A stretch of DNA of 64,000 bases from Streptomyces bicolor (GTDB lineage: Bacteria > Actinomycetota > Actinomycetes > Streptomycetales > Streptomycetaceae): contig NZ_JOFS01000016.1 in NCBI RefSeq assembly GCF_000719285.1, forward strand, positions 84,268 to 148,267. Reading direction: 5' to 3'. The notes below the pieces were generated by a model, which was not told the origin of the DNA, searched no databases, and saw nothing but the letters and a program-made list of their open reading frames with translations. The translations under genes were made by a program, and so were the position numbers. This document shows positions 7,956-16,360 of the stretch, in pieces (the stretch's first letter is position 1; the number at the start of each line of letters is the position of its first letter).

Positions 7956-8829
7956 CCCGCATGAAGCCGTCCGTGCCGTGGCCGAGGGCGACGACCCGGC
8001 GGGCCTGGCCCTCGACGGCGCGCATCACGCCGGCGTCGATGCCGTGGGCCTCGGAGGCCTCGACGACGTGGGACATGGTGGAGACGGCGGAGGTGATCGG
8101 GTTGAGTTCGCCGGAGTAGGTGCCGTCGTCGACGTCGCCCGCGAACTCCTCGAAGAGAGGCGGCAGGATCGCGCCGATGCCCCGCGCGAAGGGGGCCAGT
8201 TCGCGCGCGGTGATGCCCTCGGCCCGGGCCATGGCCACGGCGTGCGCATAGCCGGCCATCGCCGTCCAGAAGATGTCCAGCAGGGCGACGTCGTAGGCGG
8301 CGGCCCGGCCGATCTCCTCGCCGAGGTGGGTGTGCGTGCCGCCCAGCGCGTCGAGGACGGGCCGGTGCTCGCGGTAGAGCTCCTCGGGGCCGCTGTGGAT
8401 GAACACCGCGTCGGCCGTGCCGATGGTGGTGGTCGGCGTCATGATCGCGCCGTCCAGATAGCGGATGCCGTGCGCGGCCGCCCATTGCGCCGTGTCCCGT
8501 GCCCGGGCCGGGGTGTCGGCGGTCAGGTTCACGACCGTACGGCCCTTGAGCGCGTCGGTGACGGCGTCGGGGCGAAGGATCGCGTCGGCGGCGTCGTAGT
8601 TCACCACGCAGACGACGGTCAGCGGACTGGCGGCGACCGCCTCCTGTGGGGACGCGGCCGCCGTGGCACCGCGGTCGAGCAGTTCGCGGTCCCGCCCCGG
8701 GGTGCGGTTCCAGACGGTGACCCGCAGCCCCGCGTCCAGGAACGCCCCTGCCAGCGCACGGCCCATCGGGCCGAGTCCGAGGACGGTGACGGTGACGGTG
8801 ACGGCGGAATCGTGGTCGTGGGTGGACAT
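7924..8829 (-). CDS. NAD(P)-dependent oxidoreductase, imine-reductase-like
   Basis: 301 residues. A Rossmann fold begins at about residue 15 with VLGLGPMGRALAGAFLDAG and VWNRTPGR, the latter selecting NADPH. The C-terminal half is helical with YDVALLDIFWTAMAGYAHA, the signature region of imine reductases in the 6-phosphogluconate/beta-hydroxyacid dehydrogenase superfamily. Members reduce cyclic imines; the native substrate is unknown. The gene is divergent from an HxlR regulator (50-bp gap), the usual arrangement for a redox- or electrophile-responsive pair. Confidence 0.8.
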   Translation of the reverse strand: MSTHDHDSAVTVTVTVLGLGPMGRALAGAFLDAGLRVTVWNRTPGRDRELLDRGATAAASPQEAVAASPLTVVCVVNYDAADAILRPDAVTDALKGRTVVNLTADTPARARDTAQWAAAHGIRYLDGAIMTPTTTIGTADAVFIHSGPEELYREHRPVLDALGGTHTHLGEEIGRAAAYDVALLDIFWTAMAGYAHAVAMARAEGITARELAPFARGIGAILPPLFEEFAGDVDDGTYSGELNPITSAVSTMSHVVEASEAHGIDAGVMRAVEGQARRVVALGHGTDGFMRVTELLGGHRR

Positions 8830-8879
8830 GCTTCAACTCCCTGTAGAGTGGCAAGAATTGATGACAAAAGGGGTGGGAT

Positions 8880-9227
8880 ATGACGCGTCGGCGCCATGAC
8901 CCGAACGTCTGCGGAGTGACCGCCGCGATCACGGTGATCGAGGGCAAGTGGAAGACGTCGCTGCTCTGGCTGCTGGAGTCCGGCCCGCACCGCCCGGCGG
9001 AGCTGCGCCGCCAGCTGCCGGGCCTCAGCGAGAAGGTGCTGACCCAGGCGCTGCGTGAGATGGAGTCGGACGGTCTGGTGCACCGTGAGGTGTACGAGGA
9101 GCTGCCGTTGAAGACCGTGTACTCCCTGACCGGGTTCGGCCGCGACCTGGCCGAGGCCCTCGGCCCGCTCTCCGACTGGGGCCACCGCCGCCTGGAGCGC
9201 ATGACCGGGGTCCAGCCGGCCTCCTGA
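8880..9227 (+). CDS. HxlR-family winged-helix regulator
   Basis: 115 residues. The HxlR pattern is clear: a Cys near the N-terminus (PNVCGVTAAITVIEGKWK), LPGLSEKVLTQALREME as recognition helix, and VHREVYEELPLKTVYSLT as wing. Family members often use the N-terminal Cys to sense aldehydes, quinones or oxidants; here Cys11 is the candidate. It is divergent from the imine-reductase-like gene and likely controls it from the 50-bp intergenic region. Confidence 0.88.
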   Translation: MTRRRHDPNVCGVTAAITVIEGKWKTSLLWLLESGPHRPAELRRQLPGLSEKVLTQALREMESDGLVHREVYEELPLKTVYSLTGFGRDLAEALGPLSDWGHRRLERMTGVQPAS

Positions 9228-9361
9228 CCTGTACGCCACCTCCGTCCGCCGCCTCGTCGATCACCCGCATCCAGGGTGCGACGGCGGCGGATCGCTGCCA
9301 AGTACGCACAAATAAGTGGGTACGGCGGCGGGCGCCGCAACGCCGGTGCCCGCGACGGCGG

Positions 9362-10300
9362 CTACGACCGCCCCGCCAGCTCCTCCCGGAATCCCTCCCG
9401 CCATGACGGATAACGCGGCTCCCAGCCCAGCTCGCGCCTGGCCTTCGCGTTGGAGAACCCCCGCCCCTCGGTCATCATCGTCACCACCACCTCCCCGGCC
9501 AGCAGCCGGGCCAGCCACTTGGGAACGCGCAGCGGAGGCTTCGCCCCCGCACAGGCGGCCAGATACGGCAGCCACTCACTGGCCGGCGCCGGTTCGTCGT
9601 CGACGATGTTGAACACGCCCCGCGCCCGCTGCTCAACGGCCAGCACGGTGGCGCTCGCCGCGTCGTCGAGATGCACCCACGAGAAGTAGCCGGTACCGCC
9701 CCCGACCAGCGGGAACTGCCGTTTGCGGACCAGCTCGACCTGGTCGTCGGTGGCGCCCGGCCCGTAGAAACCGCCGTAGCGCAGGACCGTCCCGTCGGCC
9801 TTGAGGACCACGTCCTGGATGTGCCGGATCGCCTCCCCCAGCGCGCGCAGCCTCCCCGTCTCCACGGGCAGCGGGTCCTCCTCGGTCTTCACCCAGCCGC
9901 CCTCCCGGACGCCGTTCCAGATGGCGGCGCTCTGCGCGACGACATGGGGGACGCCGGTCGCCTCCGCGGCGGCCAGCAGGTGGTCGGTGCCCTCGGTGCG
10001 CAGCCGGTTGGTGGTGGCGAACCAGCGGTCGAAGTGCCTGATGTCCGGCTTGCCGGAGTGCGGCGCGGAGATCGCCGTCATCTGGTGCACGATCGCGTCC
10101 GGCCTGGCCGCGGCCACCGCCGCGGTGACGGACCTGCCGTCGAGCCCGTCCATCACGACGCCCTCGGCGCCCATCCGATGCACCAGGTCGAGCTTGGCCG
10201 CGCTGGTCGTCGTGGCCGTCACCTGGTGCCCGCGCTCCACCAGCCGCGGCACCAGCCGCCGCCCGATGACGCCGGTCCCACCTGCGACGAACACCCGCAT
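9362..10300 (-). CDS. NAD-dependent epimerase/dehydratase-like protein
   Basis: 312 residues from ATG 10300 (GTG 10309 is possible). MRVFVAGGTGVIGRRLV is an extended-SDR Rossmann motif; SAAIWNG and YGGFYGPG replace the usual SSA and YxxxK regions, as in atypical SDRs. The C-terminal segment with RELGWEPRYPSWREGF is typical of epimerases. Substrate unknown. It lies downstream of the convergent HxlR gene, and its frame runs uninterrupted into the lipase region, which is a high-GC artefact. Confidence 0.75.
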   Translation of the reverse strand: MRVFVAGGTGVIGRRLVPRLVERGHQVTATTTSAAKLDLVHRMGAEGVVMDGLDGRSVTAAVAAARPDAIVHQMTAISAPHSGKPDIRHFDRWFATTNRLRTEGTDHLLAAAEATGVPHVVAQSAAIWNGVREGGWVKTEEDPLPVETGRLRALGEAIRHIQDVVLKADGTVLRYGGFYGPGATDDQVELVRKRQFPLVGGGTGYFSWVHLDDAASATVLAVEQRARGVFNIVDDEPAPASEWLPYLAACAGAKPPLRVPKWLARLLAGEVVVTMMTEGRGFSNAKARRELGWEPRYPSWREGFREELAGRS

Positions 10301-10393
10301 GACACTCACCGTCCCGATTCCGGAGTCGTCTGTGAAACCTAGGACGAGCCGACTCGCCCGTTTTGTGACATGGCGGGGCATGGGCATGGGCAC

Positions 10394-10422
10394 GGGGAGC
10401 AGGCGGCGGGCGCCTGCTCCCC
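10394..10422 (-). terminator. hairpin after the lipase gene
   Basis: GGGGAGCAGGCG (10394-10405) and CGCCTGCTCCCC (10411-10422) are perfect 12-bp arms with a 5-nt loop, located 22 bp beyond the lipase stop codon on the minus strand. Confidence 0.7.
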
Positions 10423-10443
10423 GGTCGTGGCGTGCGCCTGGCC

Positions 10444-11448
10444 TCAGCCGCCGAGTACGGGCAGGGAGAGGCCGCAGCGGACGGGCTTGGCGTGGGCGGG
10501 GTCGAGGGCGTTGCGCACCAGTTGGGCGGCGTTGGTGTCGTAGGCGATCGACACGTGTTCCGAGAGGTCCTCGGGGCAGACGTCCTGGATCGTGATGTTC
10601 CGTACGGACGCGCCCGGCCCCGCGGTCAGAAACTGCTGCGTGTAGGGGGTGACGACCTCGTCGAGCTTGGTGGCGATGACCGTGTACTGGACCCCGGGCT
10701 GGGTGTCCCCGTCCCGGTCCAGCTTCTGGTTCACCTCCGAGCCGACCATCTGATCCGGCCATGCCTGGCCGACCACGGCGGACACGGCCGGGTTGAGACC
10801 CAGCTCGGTGGTCAGTGTGCCGAGGCCCAGGGCGGTCGTGCCGTGGTTGGACGGGGCCAGGCCGATGAGGCGGCGCACCTTGTTCCGTTTCGGGTGCGCG
10901 GGATCCGTGCCGCCTTCGAACCGCAGGTACCAGCGGGGCGTCACACCGCCGCCCTGGGAGTGCCCGACGAGGTCGACCTGGCGGGCTCCGGTGGCCTTGA
11001 GCACGCGGTCGACGTAGTCGGCGATCTGCCGTGCGGAGGCCGGAATCGGCCCGTTGGCCTTGAACGGACTCCCCGGCGTGCCACCGTAGTTGGGGGCGAA
11101 GACGCAGTAGCCCTGCTCCTTCAGCCACGGGGCCAGCATGCTCCAGTTGGAGAAGGCGTTCGTCCAGGTCGCGTGCACCAGTACCACCGGGCGTGGATGC
11201 TCACGCGTGGGCCGGCAACTGAAGTCGTTGGCCCCGGCCGGCGACGCCTCCGGGTGGACGGCGCCGCCGAGGAGCGCCGCCGGGCCGGCGAGGAGCCGCC
11301 CCGGAGGTCGCGGCGGCTCGGGGGTGTCGGCCGCGACCGCCCCGCCCTGCAGCCCTCCGGTCAGCGCCAGGGCGAGCCCGGCACAGACCGCGGCCCACCT
11401 GGCGCGCAGCCGGTTCGACCGTCTCCGGGAAACATTCCGATCCGACAC
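10444..11448 (-). CDS. secreted triacylglycerol lipase/esterase (alpha/beta hydrolase)
   Basis: 334 residues; GTG 11448 follows a GAGGAG ribosome site. An Arg-rich start plus a hydrophobic stretch (WAAVCAGLALALTGGL) ending in AVAA-DT is a signal peptide. The mature enzyme has the oxyanion/HG-like VVLVHATWTN and the nucleophile elbow GHSQGG, with Asp and His supplied later (EHVSIAYD). Three Cys in the mature part could form disulfides. The layout matches Streptomyces class-2 lipases that act outside the cell on short/medium-chain esters. Confidence 0.85.
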   Translation of the reverse strand: MSDRNVSRRRSNRLRARWAAVCAGLALALTGGLQGGAVAADTPEPPRPPGRLLAGPAALLGGAVHPEASPAGANDFSCRPTREHPRPVVLVHATWTNAFSNWSMLAPWLKEQGYCVFAPNYGGTPGSPFKANGPIPASARQIADYVDRVLKATGARQVDLVGHSQGGGVTPRWYLRFEGGTDPAHPKRNKVRRLIGLAPSNHGTTALGLGTLTTELGLNPAVSAVVGQAWPDQMVGSEVNQKLDRDGDTQPGVQYTVIATKLDEVVTPYTQQFLTAGPGASVRNITIQDVCPEDLSEHVSIAYDTNAAQLVRNALDPAHAKPVRCGLSLPVLGG

Positions 11449-11664
11449 GCGCCACTCCTCGCCTCAGGTCGGCCGAGCGCCGACGCGAAGATGATCGAGG
11501 AGCGGATCCGCACAGTGCCCAACAGCCGCTCGCGGCACCACTTATGGAGCAGACCGCTTTCATCCGTCCAGCCCACGGCCTACGTGCGGGATACCAGGAG
11601 GTGCGAAAACCGCCTCCGTGCCGGGGACCGGGGCCGGGGCCGTCACGGGCCGCGATTCACTCCC

Positions 11665-11695
11665 TTGACCTCGAGCAAAGTTGAGGTCCTAGCGT
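11665..11695 (+). promoter_or_regulatory. SoxR-type promoter
   Basis: TTGACC (11665-11670) and TAGCGT (11690-11695) are separated by 19 bp, the over-long spacer of MerR-family promoters. The dyad ACCTCGA-GCAAAG-TTGAGGT (11668-11687) fills the spacer and differs from a perfect SoxR box at one arm position. In Streptomyces SoxR activates a small set of oxidoreductase and transport genes in response to redox-active compounds. A second, perfect copy is at 58252-58271. Confidence 0.75.
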
Positions 11696-11731
11696 GCCGT
11701 GGGCGTGATCACCGGCTGACGACAGGAGGAG

Positions 11732-12571
11732 ATGACGATGATCCTGGTGACCGGCGCGACCGGAAACATCGGAAGCGCTCTGCTGGAGGAGTTGCACCTG
11801 GCCGGTGCCGCACCCGTGCGAGGTCTGACCCGTGACGCGGCGCACGCCTCGTTCCCCGAGGGGATCGAAGCCGTCGAGGGCGATCTCACGCGGGCGGACT
11901 CTCTGAAGGCCGCGTTGGCGGGAGCGCGCTCGCTGTTCCTGTTGTCGGGCATGGGTGCGGAAGCAGAGATCCTGGCGGCCGCCCGGCGGGCTGGCGTGGA
12001 GCATGTGGTGCTCGTGTCGTCGATCACGGTGGAGACCCATCCGCATCTGCCGGCGGCCGGCGAGAACCTTGCCGTCGAGTGGCTGCTCAAGGACAGCGGC
12101 ATGGCCTGGACCATCCTGCGGCCGACGCAGTTCGCCTCGAACACCTTGTGGTGGGCGCGGGAGATTCGCGAGCGGGGCGTGGTCCGGGCGCCGTACCCGG
12201 ACATCGGGCTCCCCGCCATCCACCCCGCGGACATCGCGGCGGTTGCCCGCGTGGCGCTCACCGAGCCGGGCCACCAGGGGCGGACGTACGTACTAACCGG
12301 GCCGGAACGTGTCACCGTCCGAGATCAACTCGCCGCCAGCGGCGCGGTGTTGGGGCGGGCGGTGCCCTTCGTCGAGATCGGCCGGCAGGAAGCCCACCGG
12401 CAGATGGCTTCCCTCATGGGAGACGAGGCCGCGGACGCGGTCCTCGACCTGATGGGCGGGGACGTCAACGACGCACTGCTGGCGGTGCACGACACCGTGT
12501 TCCGGGTCACCGGGGCGGTCGCCAGATCGTTCCGGCAATGGGCCTCGGACAACGGCGCCGCCTTCCGCTGA
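11732..12571 (+). CDS. NmrA-like NAD(P)H-binding oxidoreductase, SoxR-regulated
   Basis: 279 residues with AGGAGGAG directly before ATG 11732. ILVTGATGNIGSALLEEL is the nucleotide-binding loop. The rest follows the NmrA/quinone-reductase-like atypical SDR pattern (ILRPTQFASN, HPADIAAVA, GRTYVLTGPE). Such proteins reduce quinones or act as redox sensors. The 19-bp-spaced SoxR promoter immediately upstream implies induction by redox-cycling metabolites. Monocistronic as far as can be seen. Confidence 0.8.
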   Translation: MTMILVTGATGNIGSALLEELHLAGAAPVRGLTRDAAHASFPEGIEAVEGDLTRADSLKAALAGARSLFLLSGMGAEAEILAAARRAGVEHVVLVSSITVETHPHLPAAGENLAVEWLLKDSGMAWTILRPTQFASNTLWWAREIRERGVVRAPYPDIGLPAIHPADIAAVARVALTEPGHQGRTYVLTGPERVTVRDQLAASGAVLGRAVPFVEIGRQEAHRQMASLMGDEAADAVLDLMGGDVNDALLAVHDTVFRVTGAVARSFRQWASDNGAAFR

Positions 12572-12682
12572 GACCTCGCCACCCGAACCAACGGCCTGAA
12601 CAGGGGCGTGACTTCACCCTGGTCGACCGCCTCTAGGGTGGGCGTCGGGAAGATCCACCAGCGACCCGGAGGTGACCTGCCC

Positions 12683-13060
12683 GTGCGGATGAAGCTGAGC
12701 GCCATCACCCTCGACTGCCCTGACCCGCTGGCTCTGGCGGCGTTCTACCAGCAGGCCACCGGCCTCGAAACCCACCCGGAGTCGAACGCCGACTTCGCCG
12801 GTCTCAAGCGTCCGGACGGACTCCTCATCGGGTTCCAACGGGTCGCCGACCACCGCGCGCCGAGCTGGCCCGACCAGACCGTTCCCCAGCAGCTGCACAT
12901 CTGCTTCGACGTCGAGGGTGACCTGGACGAGGCCGAGACCCGGCTGCTGGAGCTGGGCGCGGGCAAGCCGGATCACCAGCCGCACGAGGGCAGGTGGCGC
13001 GTCCTCACCGATCCGGCCGGGCATCCCTTCTGCATCGTCAGGGCTGACAGGGGGGCGTGA
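12683..13060 (+). CDS. VOC (glyoxalase/bleomycin-resistance-like) protein
   Basis: About 125 residues. GTG 12683 is 7 bp after GGAGGTGA and is preferred to ATG 12689. One vicinal-oxygen-chelate unit: AITLDCPDPLALAAFYQQATG at the start and LTDPAGHPFCIV at the end, a pattern common to Streptomyces glyoxalase-like proteins of unknown substrate. The convergent gene at 13277-14017 encodes a two-unit relative, so these are local paralogues. Confidence 0.8.
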   Translation: MRMKLSAITLDCPDPLALAAFYQQATGLETHPESNADFAGLKRPDGLLIGFQRVADHRAPSWPDQTVPQQLHICFDVEGDLDEAETRLLELGAGKPDHQPHEGRWRVLTDPAGHPFCIVRADRGA

Positions 13061-13264
13061 TCGTAGGGCGGCCTGGGCGGGCGTGAGATGTGTGGTGTCG
13101 ACGACCTCGGCGATGCGGCCGCGGAGCGTGTCCTGGTCGGCGTGGAGGGCGAAGTGCCGTATGGGAAAGGCGTGTTGGGCGAGGCTCCAGTACGGGCCGC
13201 CCGGGGCCTTGCAGGCCAACTGCTGGTCGGCATAGCGGGACAGCGCGCTTATGTCGGCGTGTCG
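13061..13264 (-). pseudogene. possible gene relic
   Basis: The minus frame from just inside the TGA at 13265-13267 down to about 13061 reads as protein-like sequence (SALSRYADQQLACKAPGG, SLAQHAFPIRHF, RIAEVVDTTHLTPAQAA) with Streptomyces codon bias. It has no start codon, and it continues into the antisense of the VOC gene. I do not recognise the family. It is best read as a decayed gene end. Confidence 0.3.
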
Positions 13265-13276
13265 TCAAGCTCCGTG

Positions 13277-14017
13277 TCAGGACGGGGCGAGGACGCAGAA
13301 CTCGTGGCCCTCCGGGTCGGACAGGCACGTCCACGGGACGTCGCCCTGGCCGACGTCGAGGTCGGTGGCGCCGAGGGCCCGCAACCGGGCCACTTCCGCT
13401 TCTTTGTCGTCGCCGGGGTACGGCAGCAGGTCGAGATGGACGCGGTCCGGCACGGTCTTCACATCGGGAGTGCGGAGGAACTCGAGATACGGGCCGACAC
13501 CCTTGGCGGAGCGCAACACCGCGTGATCGTCGGTCACCTCGTGCAGGGTCCAGTCCATCGCCTCACCCCAGAACCGGGCCATGGCCCGCGGATCCACGCA
13601 GTCGACCACCACCGCGGCGACCGGTCCGGTGTCCCGGTGGATCTCCCGGGGCTCCAGCACACAGAACTCGTTGCCCTCCGGGTCGGCGAGGACCGTCCAC
13701 GGCACGTCGCCCTGGCCCACGTGGGCGGGCGTCGCACCGAGAGCCTGCAGGCGCGCGACCAACTCCGCCTGATGGGCGGCGGAGGTGGTGGCGAGATCGA
13801 GGTGCACACGGTTCTTCGCTGTCGTCTTGGCTTCCGGGACGGGAACGAAGTCGATGCCGACGGCGACCGGGTGCGGCCAAACGAGGTCGCCGACGGGTCC
13901 GACGTAGGTGGTCACGCCGGGGCTGTAAGCACGCCAGCCGAGCGCCTCCGCCCAGAACCGGCCGACCGCCAAGCCGTCAAGAGCCTTTATGTTCACGTGA
14001 GCAGGTCGCAGTGCCAT
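13277..14017 (-). CDS. two-domain VOC/glyoxalase-like protein
   Basis: 246 residues from ATG 14017 (AGGAT about 9 bp upstream). Two tandem VOC units, each ending in a near-identical block (GQGDVPWTVLADPEGNEFCV and GQGDVPWTCLSDPEGHEFCV), show an internal duplication. This two-unit form is common in Streptomyces and usually has no known substrate. It is flanked by two gene relics. Confidence 0.8.
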   Translation of the reverse strand: MALRPAHVNIKALDGLAVGRFWAEALGWRAYSPGVTTYVGPVGDLVWPHPVAVGIDFVPVPEAKTTAKNRVHLDLATTSAAHQAELVARLQALGATPAHVGQGDVPWTVLADPEGNEFCVLEPREIHRDTGPVAAVVVDCVDPRAMARFWGEAMDWTLHEVTDDHAVLRSAKGVGPYLEFLRTPDVKTVPDRVHLDLLPYPGDDKEAEVARLRALGATDLDVGQGDVPWTCLSDPEGHEFCVLAPS

Positions 14018-14156
14018 GCCGGCGATCCTATGCAGCCGCTCTGCAGCGACATCCGATGCGCCGCCAGGCAGAGATCGATTGCCCAGGTCGTGTCCGACCC
14101 TCGGTGGTGAGGCGGCCCGCCCCTGTGAGCCCGCGGTCACACCGGCGATCATCGGC

Positions 14157-14325
14157 TCGAGGACCGTCGGGTCCGTCAGGGCGTTGACGGTCCGCAGGTT
14201 CCTGGCGGAGCCGCGAGCAGTACGCGCCGCACTGCGGCACTTGGAGACCGCGACGGTGGACGACGCGCTCGATCTGCTGCACGCACTCATGGCTACCGAA
14301 CTGCTGAGTCGTTCGCGTGGCATGG
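14157..14325 (+). pseudogene. relic resembling the N-terminal region of a Tn3-family transposase
   Basis: The frame contains RRFLAEPRAVRAALRHLE then ATVDDALDLLHALMATELL, which resembles the DUF4158-type N-terminal part of actinobacterial Tn3 transposases (the ATVDDALDL-x-LL-x-TELL pattern). Only about 55 codons remain, with no start and a drift into unrelated sequence, so it is non-functional. Family assignment is from memory of the motif. Confidence 0.4.
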
Positions 14326-14332
14326 CGCACTT

Positions 14333-14352
14333 TTGCAAGCGGGTGCTTGCAA
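14333..14352. promoter_or_regulatory. perfect inverted repeat at the XRE gene promoter
   Basis: TTGCAAGC (14333-14340) and GCTTGCAA (14345-14352) are perfect 8-bp arms separated by GGGT. The repeat abuts a -10-like TAGTTA (14353-14358), 30 bp before the XRE regulator start, so bound protein would block transcription. Autoregulation by the XRE protein is the simplest reading. Confidence 0.5.
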
Positions 14353-14382
14353 TAGTTAGCGGGGGTGAGGCAAGGTGGAGCC

Positions 14383-15000
14383 ATGGCATCGCTCAACGTC
14401 GGCAATCTCGGTGAGTATCTGCGTGAGCAGCGGCGCAACGCGCAGCTGTCACTGCGGCAGCTCGCCGACGCCGCCGGGGTGTCCAACCCGTACCTGAGCC
14501 AGATCGAGCGCGGGCTGCGCAAGCCGAGCGCGGAGGTGTTGCAGCAGGTCGCCAAGGCGCTGCGGATCTCCGCCGAGACGCTGTACGTGCGCGCCGGCAT
14601 CCTCGACGCCGAGCGGGACCGGGACGAGGTGGAGACGCGCGCCGTCATCCTCGCCGATCCCACGCTGAACGAGCGGCAGAAGCAGGTGCTACTCCAGATC
14701 TACGAATCCTTCCGCAAGGAGAACGGGTTCGGGATATCCCCGGAGGCGGGGGAGGCTGCCGAGGCGGTCGAGTCCTCCGAGGCGGTTCGACTGGCCGACC
14801 TGGGCACCCGGCAGAGTGACGGCCACGACGGCGCGGACGCGGCGGACGCGCAGGGCAGCGACGCCGCCGCACGCCGCAGCCGTACGACCCGCAAGACGCG
14901 CGCAACCCGCACGAACAGTACGACCCGCACGACCCGTGCCTCCGACGGCAGCGACGCCGACCCGGAGGACCCGACCAACCCGCAGCAGTCGGCCGGCTGA
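14383..15000 (+). CDS. XRE-family DNA-binding protein with long low-complexity tail
   Basis: 205 residues; GGTGGAG precedes ATG 14383. Residues about 8-65 are a Cro/CI-type helix-turn-helix (LGEYLREQRRNAQLSLRQLA, GVSNPYLSQIERG). The C-terminal 90 residues are acidic then Thr/Arg-rich (TTRKTRATRTNSTTRTTR) and probably disordered. No peptidase or sensor domain follows. It lies upstream of the HbhA-like gene, a pairing I recall from other streptomycetes; the perfect repeat at 14333-14352 suggests self-repression. Confidence 0.85.
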   Translation: MASLNVGNLGEYLREQRRNAQLSLRQLADAAGVSNPYLSQIERGLRKPSAEVLQQVAKALRISAETLYVRAGILDAERDRDEVETRAVILADPTLNERQKQVLLQIYESFRKENGFGISPEAGEAAEAVESSEAVRLADLGTRQSDGHDGADAADAQGSDAAARRSRTTRKTRATRTNSTTRTTRASDGSDADPEDPTNPQQSAG

Positions 15001-15156
15001 CCGAGCTGACCGAGCACCGCCGTACGCGTGCCACGCCCAGCACGCGAGGGCACGCTCGAGCACGCGAGGGAAGGCGACGGCGAGTAGCCGTAACCTGTCC
15101 GGCCGACCTGCGGTTCCAAAACCCTCACCTCATAGCAAACCGGGAGGACCATCACC

Positions 15157-15855
15157 ATGGCCATCGCCGACGACCTGCGTAAGACCCTCAGCGACCCGAC
15201 CCCGCTCTACTTCGCCGCCGGCACCGCCGACCTCGCCCTCCAGCAGGCCAAGAAGGTGCCCGGCCTGGTGGAGCAGCTGCGCACCGAGGCGCCGGCCCGG
15301 TTCGAGGCCGTTCGCAACACCGACCCGAAGGCTGTCCAGGAGAAGGCCACCGCCCGCGCCAAGGAGGCCGGCGCGAAGGCCAGGGAGGCGCAGGAGAACA
15401 TCCAGACCAAGGTCAACGAGTTCATCAGCAGCATCGACGCGGACTTCAAGAAGTTCGGCAGCAACCTGGACGCCGACTTCAAGAAGCTCGGCAGCAGCCT
15501 CGACGCCGACCTGAAGAAGCTCGGCGAGACCGCCCAGGACCTCGCGCTGCGCGGTGTCGGCGTCGCCGCCGAGTACGCCGTGAAGGCCCGCGAGACCTAC
15601 GAGAAGGTCGCCGAGCACGGCGAGCAGGCCGTGAAGACCTGGCGCGGCGAGGCGGCCGAGGAGATCGAGGAGCTCGCGATCGCCGTCGAGCCGAAGGCCG
15701 AGCCGGTCGAGGTCAAGGACGACAAGACCGAGGCCAAGCCCGTCGAGGCCAAGCCGGCCGCCGAGGCCGCCCCGGCGAAGAAGACGACCACCGCCAAGAA
15801 GGCCACCCCGGCACGCAAGCCCACCGCCAAGAAGACGACTCCGCCCGCCAAGTAA
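15157..15855 (+). CDS. heparin-binding-haemagglutinin-like helical protein
   Basis: 232 residues, ATG 15157 after GGGAGGA. The architecture is that of mycobacterial HbhA: a long amphipathic helical body and a Lys/Ala/Pro-rich C-terminus (KKTTTAKKATPARKPTAKK) that binds polyanions. Three consecutive 11-residue repeats occupy residues 94-126, each beginning DAD(F/L)KK(F/L)G, the apolipoprotein-like periodicity that gives a lipid-binding amphipathic helix. There is no signal peptide. In Streptomyces these proteins may associate with membrane or lipid bodies; the function here is not known. Confidence 0.75.
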   Translation: MAIADDLRKTLSDPTPLYFAAGTADLALQQAKKVPGLVEQLRTEAPARFEAVRNTDPKAVQEKATARAKEAGAKAREAQENIQTKVNEFISSIDADFKKFGSNLDADFKKLGSSLDADLKKLGETAQDLALRGVGVAAEYAVKARETYEKVAEHGEQAVKTWRGEAAEEIEELAIAVEPKAEPVEVKDDKTEAKPVEAKPAAEAAPAKKTTTAKKATPARKPTAKKTTPPAK

Positions 15856-15885
15856 CACGTACGGGTGAAACGGGGCCGTTCGCCT

Positions 15886-15916
15886 CGGGCCGGGCACTCA
15901 CGGAGTGCTCGGCCCG
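15886..15916 (+). terminator. hairpin after the HbhA-like gene
   Basis: CGGGCCGGGCACTC (15886-15899) pairs with GAGTGCTCGGCCCG (15903-15916) with one mismatch and a short loop, 30 bp after the stop codon. Confidence 0.65.
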
Positions 15917-15990
15917 TTGTTCGGGTAGCGGCCCTGCGGTTGCGGGTACGGTGACCGCGTAGATACGAGCCGATTCGGGTGGTGGACGTT

Positions 15991-16329
15991 GTGCTGATGC
16001 AGGGCTTCGCGGGGTTCATGTGGCTGCTGAGCATGGCCCTGATCGCTTTCAGCGGCTTCGCGCTGATCGACGCGGCCACGCGCCGCGAGGACGCCTACCG
16101 CGCGGCCGACAAGAAGACCAAGCCGTTCTGGCTGATCATCCTCGGCCTCGCTTTTGTGGTGAACCTGCTCTTCCCGATCCTGTCGTTCCTGCCGATCATC
16201 GGCCTCATCGCGACGATCGTGTACATGGTGGACGTCAGGCCCGCGATCAAGGGGCTGCCGGGCGGGGGCCGCAGCAGAAAGGGCTCCAGCAGCGACGGTC
16301 CGTACGGCCCTTGGAACGGCGGCCGCTGA
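15991..16329 (+). CDS. DUF2516-type small membrane protein
   Basis: About 112 residues from GTG 15991; in-frame GTGs at 15979 and 15982 are alternatives. It has an N-terminal transmembrane helix (FMWLLSMALIAFSGFALI), a charged loop (DAATRREDAYRAADKKTK), and a long hydrophobic region that can form two further helices. The tail is Gly/Ser-rich. The motif order matches the actinobacterial DUF2516 family, whose role is unknown. Confidence 0.75.
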   Translation: MLMQGFAGFMWLLSMALIAFSGFALIDAATRREDAYRAADKKTKPFWLIILGLAFVVNLLFPILSFLPIIGLIATIVYMVDVRPAIKGLPGGGRSRKGSSSDGPYGPWNGGR

Positions 16330-16360
16330 TCACCGGAATGGCGCCTTCTGATGGACGCCG

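Noticed and set aside
9362..11128. Single long minus frame joining the epimerase and lipase regions
   Set aside because: The upstream part is out of frame with the lipase and has no motif; the epimerase starts naturally at 10300.
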